Positions 58,801 through 64,000 of a DNA stretch of 64,000 nt are shown in pieces; the stretch's first letter is position 1; the number at the start of each line of letters is the position of its first letter. Source of the DNA: Mactromeris polynyma (Eukaryota > Mollusca > Bivalvia > Venerida > Mactridae); assembly GCA_032209605.1 (NCBI GenBank), contig JASFXZ010000032.1, positions 5,209,722 through 5,273,721 on the forward strand, written 5' to 3'. The translations under genes were made by a program, and so were the position numbers. The notes below the pieces were generated by a model, which was not told the origin of the DNA, searched no databases, and saw only the letters and a list, made by a program, of their open reading frames with translations.

Positions 58801-61800
58801 CAGTTTCAATTTTTGCTTACAGTTCATGTAATTTTCGACGATGCTTTCGAAGTTGATCCTCAAACGAAACAGGAAAAGCCGAACAGTCACGTGTCTCAAT
58901 TTCTAGAATGCCTGGACGAGGCAGCTGTGTAAGTGCAATGCCGAAACATAGTTCCGTTTAAGCCGCTCATCACATTTCATATGACTATTGTATGTAATTA
59001 AATAGTAAGGATTTGCATTTTTGCCGATGAATCTATGTTTTTATTTCGCTAAAAGTGAAGTTTTCGCAATAAAAACGGCTTTTCTGGATTATTTGTGTCG
59101 TTTTTGGAGAATGAACTTACTCGAATAGTCGCTTATCAATTTCTAATACGATAATATGGAAAACATGCAGTCATGTCTTAAAAGGGCCTCCCAGAACCTT
59201 CAGTCCTTTGATTTAATGTTGTTTATACCCAGTATATGTAAAATATGTATAGGTAGACCCGACTTGGTGATGTTGCTCTCCATTTATTGTTTTCACATTA
59301 GCAACAGAATGCTTTTAATGCTAATTATGTACTAACATAATTGTATTCATTGTATACTTCAGTGCGATCTTAGGCAGCGAACTCAAGTCAGAATGGACAG
59401 ATGTACCTGTGTTGAGTGTTATGCCATACGGTGGCAGAATTACACGTGTTCTTCCTGGGAAAACCACAATGGTGATTCATCTGAAAAATAAAAACAAAAT
59501 CCGCCACAGAAAAAGATGGTCTCAGGTATTGTATATCAATAATTTATTCTATTCATAATATTTACCATCAAACACATTTTTTGTATCGAAAATGCGATAA
59601 TTGTTTAGAAGATAGTGTTTCATTGTCACGCAGCGCACGTTCGGCATAATACCCGAGCAAACATATTTGACATTTGCTTTACAAACATGTCTCGTTGAAA
59701 CCATTTAGTTAACAAGTGACTATTGGCACTATTGTAGTGTTTATGAATTGCTGTGTTTGTGTGCGGTCCGCCATTGTAAAAAAGAACTTGAGTTATTAAG
59801 TTGTTGGGCTATAAACATGATATGCCCAAACAGGTTCTTTCCTGAGTTTATTTATCTCTTGGTACTAACCTTTATATATCGAGTGCCTAGCAAGAGAGCT
59901 ATTACTGGCATTCTTCACGTCTTTGAGGTGACCGATAAAACCAACCGCATCTAGCACTCGGAGCCGACACTCCGCACTCTGGACTAAGAGACGGTAGAGC
60001 TATTGAGACGAATAATTAATAATTTTTTGCGCATGCGTAAATGTGCTGTAAGGCTGGGGTACTATTTTTTCCATAAATTCGCAATTGTGACTCTATTATA
60101 TTTTTCATTTGTTACAGGTTATGTACCTATACTACTTACTAGGATTCAAATCCTTCGACTACAAGGAAAGTTCAAAAGTTTTGAAAAATCGACACAAAGA
60201 CAAAAATGAGGAAGATGAACATAACATGTCTTTTATCAATCGTCTGTCTGATACAGATAAAGTCAAGGTGAATATTCCACGGTTCATGATCAAGTAGATG
60301 CTTGATTGTGTAGATTTTAAATAAGCGTTTTTTGTTTTTCGAAGGCTTAAAGTCACGTGATTTTAAGAACTTGTGTAGAAAATTTAAAAACGGCGTTTCA
60401 TCAAACAACTCTGACGTGAGAAGGTAAAAAGGTAAAACTAATACATTTAACACATTTTAATTTTTTTTATTTTGTAGCTTCAAAACACGTTTATTCTTAC
60501 ACTAGACGGTGATGTAGATTTCAAACCTTCGTCTGTCTTACGTCTGCTGGACAGAATGAAGAAAAACGTTCAAGTCGGTGCCGTTTGTGGACGAATACAT
60601 CCGATAGGATCAGGTAATTATGGCAACAGATAGAATTTATTTATTTATTTAATATGAGACTATGTACTAGAGCTAACTGTGTGCCAGAAATTCATTTATG
60701 TTAAAAGTGATGTCATTAAAGTAAAATAATACTAAGATACGAATACAATACTCATATAAACTAAATAAATCACAGAGTTGTAAAATACAAGAAATGCACA
60801 TTTATCATATGTGAAGTGAATTGTCTGTCTAATGTCTAATTGATACACATGGGCGCATATTTGTCATCATCACAGAATATTGTACTATTTTTCATAGGAT
60901 ATGGCGGATTTTAAAAAAAGTTACAATCTCCTGCGGTTAACATTACGTTTACCACTCAATGACGTCATTAAAACGATTCGAATGAAGTGATATATTAACC
61001 ATTGCATTTTCCCGACAGGTCCCATGATATGGTATCAGAAGTTCGAGTATGCAGTTGGTCATTGGTTACAGAAGGCAGCCGAGCACGTGCTAGGATGTGT
61101 TCTCTGTTGTCCTGGGTGTTTTTCGTTGTTTCGTGCAAGTGCCTTGATGGATAACAATGTCATAAAAACGTACACAAAAAAGCCGAAAGAAGCGTTGCAC
61201 TATATTCAATTTGAGCAAGGTAAAAGCGGGTTTTCATTATGTTTTTGTATTCCAAACATCGATTTTATAATTATGATTAGGAATCAAACAAGCCCGCCAA
61301 AATTGACTGGATATTGTTAGCAAGCGACTACTTTAACTAATGACACGTGATAAAAGTCCAGTATTGGTCGATTCCAAATGATATGGTACGAAAGTTGTAA
61401 GAAATTATTACCAGAGTGGTGTATTGGTCATCCGTCTCTATTTCTACCTTTAAAAATCCCTGTTTTGCTAAAACATCCCCTCCGTATCCAGTTTAAATGA
61501 AGTTAAATGTAAAAATAAGGTCATTTTATTCACATAAATAAAACATGCGAAAAACGAATATGAAATTATTATGCTTTTCACATTTACAGAACAGTACAAA
61601 TATTTCCATTGTTCAAGCATGTAAACTGATGTTTATCTATTTCAGGGGAAGATCGTTGGCTTTGTACATTATTACTGCAACAAGGATATAAAATTGATTA
61701 TTGTGCTGGTGCGGACGCAAAGACATTTGCTCCAGAATCCTTCAACGATTTCTACGTACAACGGAGAAGATGGTCTCCTTCCACTAATGCCAACATCATC

Positions 61801-63303
61801 GACTTGCTCGTGTCATGGAGGCACACAGTCAGTCAGAATGCCGACATCAGTCGATTGTTCATGGTATACCAAGCTCTCATGGTGGCAACAAGCATACTTG
61901 CTCCTGCTACGGTCACCATGCTGATTGCTGGCTCATACAGTGCTGTTCTTAACATCAGTGACTGGAGCGCCTATCTTCTGGCTTTGGTGCCTATTGTCTT
62001 TTATATTTTTGTGTGCATGAAATTACCCAATAGTGTTCAGCTTGCAAGTGCCACTGTACTAAGTGCTGTGTATACTGTTGTCATGATTGTTGTCACTGTA
62101 GGTACAATTCTAAACATAGTAAGTGAAGATATTCTCTCACCAACCGTGTTGTTTCTTGCTTGTTTATCGGCCATTTTTGTATTGGCGGGCTTGTGGCATC
62201 CACGTGAAATTGGTTGCTTGTTTCATGGCATACTGTACTACGTGGCAGTCCCATCCACGTTTATATTTTTAACTATTTACTTTATATGCAACATACATGT
62301 TGTGACGTGGGGTACAAGAGAAAACAGTTCTGCTACTCAGACAAATACAAAACAAAAAGCGTCTAAATCCGACTTGATAGTGACGTTTCTAAATGCAGCA
62401 AAAAATAAACTAACAGGGGTTGCAGAGCAACAAAGTTGTGCCAAGGTGTCAGACAAGGTGGACGAAGAAGCTCCCGCGCAAACAACAGAACCCAATAATA
62501 ATGCAATCGAAATTAAGCATACCAATGCTGATTGGACATATCTATATCCATTCTTCAAATACAAACACGACGCAAAAACTCCCAAAGATGAAGAAAGGTT
62601 TTGGAAGAAAGTGCTTAGGAAATATTTGGAACCTGTTGTTGAGGATAACCAACACGAACAGAAAATTAAAAAAGATCTGATGACTTTAAGAAATAACATT
62701 GTTTTCGCATTCTTTATGATGAACTTCCTGTTTTCAGTTGCATTATTACAACTACAAATGAATCGCGAGAAATTAACTAGTTTCTATCTGTTTGGAAAAT
62801 ATGAGCCTGTCTCAGTTATATTCTTATCAATATTTACATTTTTACTAGTGTTACAATTCTTTTCGATGCTGATTCATCGTTGGAGTACCTTCCAGCATTT
62901 GATATCTAGTACTAGTCTTGTCTCATGTTCAGACCTCAGTGAACCAGAGAAGTTTAAGAAAAATTACAGAACCGTAAAGCAATCGGTTGACGAGTACCCT
63001 CCACCGGACTATGACATCCATGACACGCTGGATGACAACATTAGTAATAATGATAGTCATTTTGATAGTGAGAGCAACAGACGCTTTGGTGGAGCCCACA
63101 GGACAAAGAGGTCTTATCGAAAACGCTCAAATGTGTATGAAACAAGAGTGAAGAAAAATATTGGTAGAACTGTTCAAAGGCAGTATAGAAGAGAGCACCA
63201 GACGGGTTTTCAAATTCCAATTCCAACTTATGGGCGCAGTAAACATAGATACATGTCACGACTAGTGAACAATTACCATCATGATTATAATAATCCTGTT
63301 TAA
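49698..63303 (+). CDS. CHS: Chitin synthase gene 3 (complete, 12 coding exons, 1442 aa)
   Basis: Exons 49698-49891, 51059-51257, 52060-52200, 54220-55322, 55835-56026, 58256-58341, 58823-58928, 59363-59525, 60118-60267, 60478-60613, 61019-61219 and 61646-63303 join into 4329 nt, a multiple of three. Hallmarks: CATMWHE 590-596, FDD 643-645, TLDGDVDF 786-793, CPGCFSLFR 854-862, EDRWL 892-896, QRRRW 929-933, WGTRE 1112-1116, with membrane segments in a 10-catalytic-5-2 order. The start at 49698 is favoured because an in-frame stop and a 2-nt length change relative to gene 2 close the frame upstream. It is the most diverged copy: introns differ more and intron 8 is only 592 nt against 2.1-2.5 kb. 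The C-terminal cytoplasmic tail also differs most. Confidence 0.93.
49892..51058 (+). other. Gene 3 intron 1
   Basis: 1167 nt, homologous to gene 2 intron 1, with the TATCTAGTTAACCAC cluster at 50690-50765. No coding content. Confidence 0.7.
51059..51257 (+). CDS. CHS: Gene 3 exon 2: RFRAFDAF and first membrane segment
   Basis: 199 nt, acceptor AG at 51057-51058, donor GTGAGT. The alternative acceptor seen in gene 2 (GATAG) is changed to ATAAT here, which fixes the choice of site. Encodes AIRFRAFDAFIETKR and LFIYILTFVLVVTCGVF. Confidence 0.86.
51258..52059 (+). other. Gene 3 intron 2
   Basis: 802 nt, about 240 nt longer than in gene 2 because of extra sequence at 51360-51600. Carries the tRNA-like relic at 51722-51800. 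Open frames here are not conserved. Confidence 0.65.
52060..52200 (+). CDS. CHS: Gene 3 exon 3: second membrane segment
   Basis: 141 nt between ATTTTAG and GTAAGT, phase 0. Encodes TNAIYLLVLICIYPSLTLL and GKVRPLSKGIIVI. Confidence 0.87.
52248..52411. mobile_element. CAGTAAAACCTC-type MITE, gene 3 intron 3
   Basis: ACAGTAACACCTCACTATAAG at left and TATTGAGGTTTTACTGTA at right; orthologous to 18115-18289. Confidence 0.75.
53911..54164 (+). mobile_element. tRNA-like SINE, gene 3 intron 3
   Basis: GCATTGGCCGAGTGATTTAG (A box) and GAAGGTTCGAATCCCAG (B box, better kept than in gene 2), body as at 20253-20507, end GGGGTGACACTATAATG. Confidence 0.75.
54220..55322 (+). CDS. CHS: Gene 3 exon 4: N-terminal membrane bundle, long loop form
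   Basis: 1103 nt between TTGTAG and GTATGG, phase 2 out. It encodes about eight membrane segments. The central hydrophilic loop carries sequons NNT, NST, NRT, NSS and NGT and a charged piece (LEREKNNDWEETQ), with 29 residues that gene 2 lacks. Sequons suggest an outward-facing loop. Confidence 0.92.
55323..55834 (+). other. Gene 3 intron 4 with a tRNA-derived insertion
   Basis: 512 nt. On the minus strand at 55593-55655 CACCCG...GGGTG arms, A-box-like TTAGTGCAGTTGGTAGAGCG and B box GGTTCGAAACC form a tRNA-like SINE head that gene 2 intron 4 lacks. Confidence 0.65.
55835..56026 (+). CDS. CHS: Gene 3 exon 5: CATMWHE exon
   Basis: 192 nt between TTTCAG and GTAAAT, phase 2 both ends. Encodes MFVTPLKDCILLDYNL and LYVCATMWHETRKEM. 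Confidence 0.93.
56474..56719. repeat. 19-bp minisatellite, about 13 copies
   Basis: Unit TCGTAAATCGACATAACAG alternates with ACATAAATCGACATAACAG; one unit is 3 bases shorter. Gene 2 has only two units at the same place. Confidence 0.92.
57671..57883 (+). repeat. Dispersed acceptor cassette, gene 3 intron 5
   Basis: Orthologous in position to 23811-24080 but shorter at the 5' side. The terminal CTACAG of the gene 2 copy is CTACGG here, so the acceptor dinucleotide is lost. Confidence 0.7.
58256..58341 (+). CDS. CHS: Gene 3 exon 6: short LDRHC exon
   Basis: 86 nt between TTTCAG and GTAATA. Encodes LDRHCAISQEAEVIDQFKTV and DPDKFEPE. Same phases as gene 2. Confidence 0.88.
58823..58928 (+). 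CDS. CHS: Gene 3 exon 7: FDDAFE exon
   Basis: 106 nt between CTTACAG and GTAAGT. Encodes HVIFDDAFEVDPQTKQEKP and QFLECLDEAAV; the equivalent codon for HVI reads HVI in all copies seen. Confidence 0.9.
59363..59525 (+). CDS. CHS: Gene 3 exon 8: KNKIRHRKRWSQ exon
   Basis: 163 nt after CTTCAG, before GTATTG. Encodes AILGSELKSEWTDVPVL and KNKIRHRKRWSQ. Confidence 0.92.
60118..60267 (+). CDS. CHS: Gene 3 exon 9: VMYLYYLLG exon with non-cassette acceptor
   Basis: 150 nt between TTGTTACAG and GTGAAT. Encodes VMYLYYLLGFKSFDYKE and a diverged basic stretch (SSKVLKNRHKDKNEEDEH). The acceptor region is unrelated to that of genes 1 and 2. Confidence 0.92.
60478..60613 (+). CDS. CHS: Gene 3 exon 10: TLDGDVDF exon
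   Basis: 136 nt between TTTGTAG and GTAATT, phase 1 out. Encodes the LDGD site; ends HPIGSG where genes 1 and 2 have HPIGPG. Confidence 0.93.
60614..61645 (+). other. Gene 3 introns 10 and 11
   Basis: 60614-61018 and 61220-61645. The (CTCG)n tract of genes 1 and 2 is absent. No coding content. Confidence 0.7.
61019..61219 (+). CDS. CHS: Gene 3 exon 11: CPGCFSLFR exon
   Basis: 201 nt between CCGACAG and GTAAAA, phase 1 both ends. Encodes PMIWYQKFEYAVGHWLQKA and CCPGCFSLFR. Confidence 0.93.
61646..63303 (+). CDS. CHS: Gene 3 exon 12 (terminal)
   Basis: 1658 nt after TTTCAG to TAA 63301-63303. EDRWL, QRRRW, five membrane segments, WGTRE (1112-1116), charged linker, two membrane segments, tail ending HHDYNNPV. 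The cytosolic tail differs most from the other copies (for example SNRRFGGAHRTKRSYRKRS). Confidence 0.94.
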
Positions 63304-64000
63304 AAACAGTTACCATCGCTTTGTGTGGTTATACTATGTTACCCCTGTCCGTCCATCCGCGCGTGCAACAGTGCGAAAATTTGGTTTCTGGTCAATAACT
63401 CTTGAAAGGATGGATGAATTCCATTCATACTTGGCACATAAGCACAATGTAATAAAATACAGGTCAAAATCGACTTCGGGAGAAGTTATGGCCGGTTTTC
63501 GACATGAATATTGGTTTCCGATATTTTAAAAAAAATCTTGAAATGACGGTTGTCTCCAATTTCTATTGTGCACATAAGCATAGGATTATGAAATACAGGC
63601 CAAGTTCGATTTCGGTTAAAATCCATCAATGTTTTAGGAGTTATTGTCCTTTTTTCGACTTAAAATGGTTTCCGATCAAGAACGCTTGAAAGGGTGAATG
63701 GATTCAATCCATATTGTTTCAAAATTATACTCCCTTTACAAGCAACACATTTGCATTCCACTGAAAAGCCCATAACTTGGAAAACCGTGCCCTTTGGACT
63801 CATGCGGGTATTTATAAATGAATAACAAACTGTGTTGTAGCTATAGATGTTTAACCTTTCCTATTCGTTAGTTTGTGTGCCACTGTTGTCGTTTACTTAG
63901 TAGAGATATTGTAATAATACAAGTATTTTTATTCGTTTATTGTCTGTCAGTGCGTCGAGAATAAATAGTATAGGAAAATAAGTATTTTGCATGTGTCTGT
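63304..64000 (+). repeat. 3' flank of gene 3 with internal tandem repeat
   Basis: Degenerate copies of the about 130-bp unit (GGACAAATAACTCTTGAAAGG-like, TTGGCACATAAGCAC, TCGACTTCGG / TCGATTTCGGTT) as after genes 1 and 2, reaching the conserved AATAAA at 63960. Confidence 0.6.
63960..64000 (+). terminator. Candidate polyadenylation site, gene 3
   Basis: AATAAA at 63960-63965 followed by CATGTGTCTGT at the window edge; conserved with genes 1 and 2. Confidence 0.5.

Larger units (their letters stand above)
58342..60117 (+). other. Gene 3 introns 6, 7 and 8
   Basis: 58342-58822, 58929-59362 and 59526-60117. Intron 8 is short and from about 59780 unrelated to genes 1 and 2; no cassette. No coding content. 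Confidence 0.7.

Overview
The window is animal nuclear DNA, most probably from a bivalve or other mollusc. It is AT-rich and intron-dense with GT-AG splice sites, it is full of tRNA-derived SINEs, MITE-like elements and minisatellites, and it carries a tandem family of type-2 (metazoan) chitin synthases. The mollusc assignment is an inference from the gene family expansion and SINE style; the metazoan assignment is firm.

Layout, all main genes on the + strand and head to tail. (1) Gene 1: the last five exons of a chitin synthase (362-5974); its 5' part lies left of the window. (2) Intergenic 1 (about 6-15.8 kb): a repeated 3' flank, a minus-strand fragment of a DDE-like protein with the DNCSGQNKN signature (8.0-9.3 kb), remnants of a minus-strand multi-pass membrane protein gene (9.4-11.5 kb), a 58-bp minisatellite (12.3-13.1 kb) and a truncated MITE. 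(3) Gene 2: a complete 12-exon chitin synthase (15803-31501, 1411 aa). (4) Intergenic 2 (31.5-49.7 kb): a paralogous copy of the 3' flank and of the minus-strand membrane-gene remnant, here keeping an intact C-terminal tail exon with a PPPPSYNE motif, then long AT-rich DNA with tandem repeats, inverted repeats and a local 1.2-kb duplication. (5) Gene 3: a second complete 12-exon chitin synthase (49698-63303, 1442 aa). (6) 3' flank of gene 3.

I rebuilt exon boundaries by matching the three copies and requiring GT-AG sites and consistent phase. Genes 2 and 3 give open frames divisible by three, with identical intron phases. Both carry the family hallmarks in order: about ten N-terminal membrane segments, CATMWHE, FDDAFE, LDGD, CPGCFSLFR, EDRWL, QRRRW, five membrane segments, WGTRE and two more membrane segments. 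All three copies look functional. They are predicted to polymerise GlcNAc from UDP-GlcNAc and extrude chitin across the membrane; duplicated copies could serve different tissues such as shell matrix, gut or radula.

The most unusual structure is a dispersed 0.2-0.35 kb cassette that ends in a splice acceptor. It sits just upstream of coding exon 1 in genes 2 and 3, inside intron 5, and directly abuts exon 9 in genes 1 and 2, where it supplies the acceptor. Gene 3 lacks it there and uses an unrelated acceptor.
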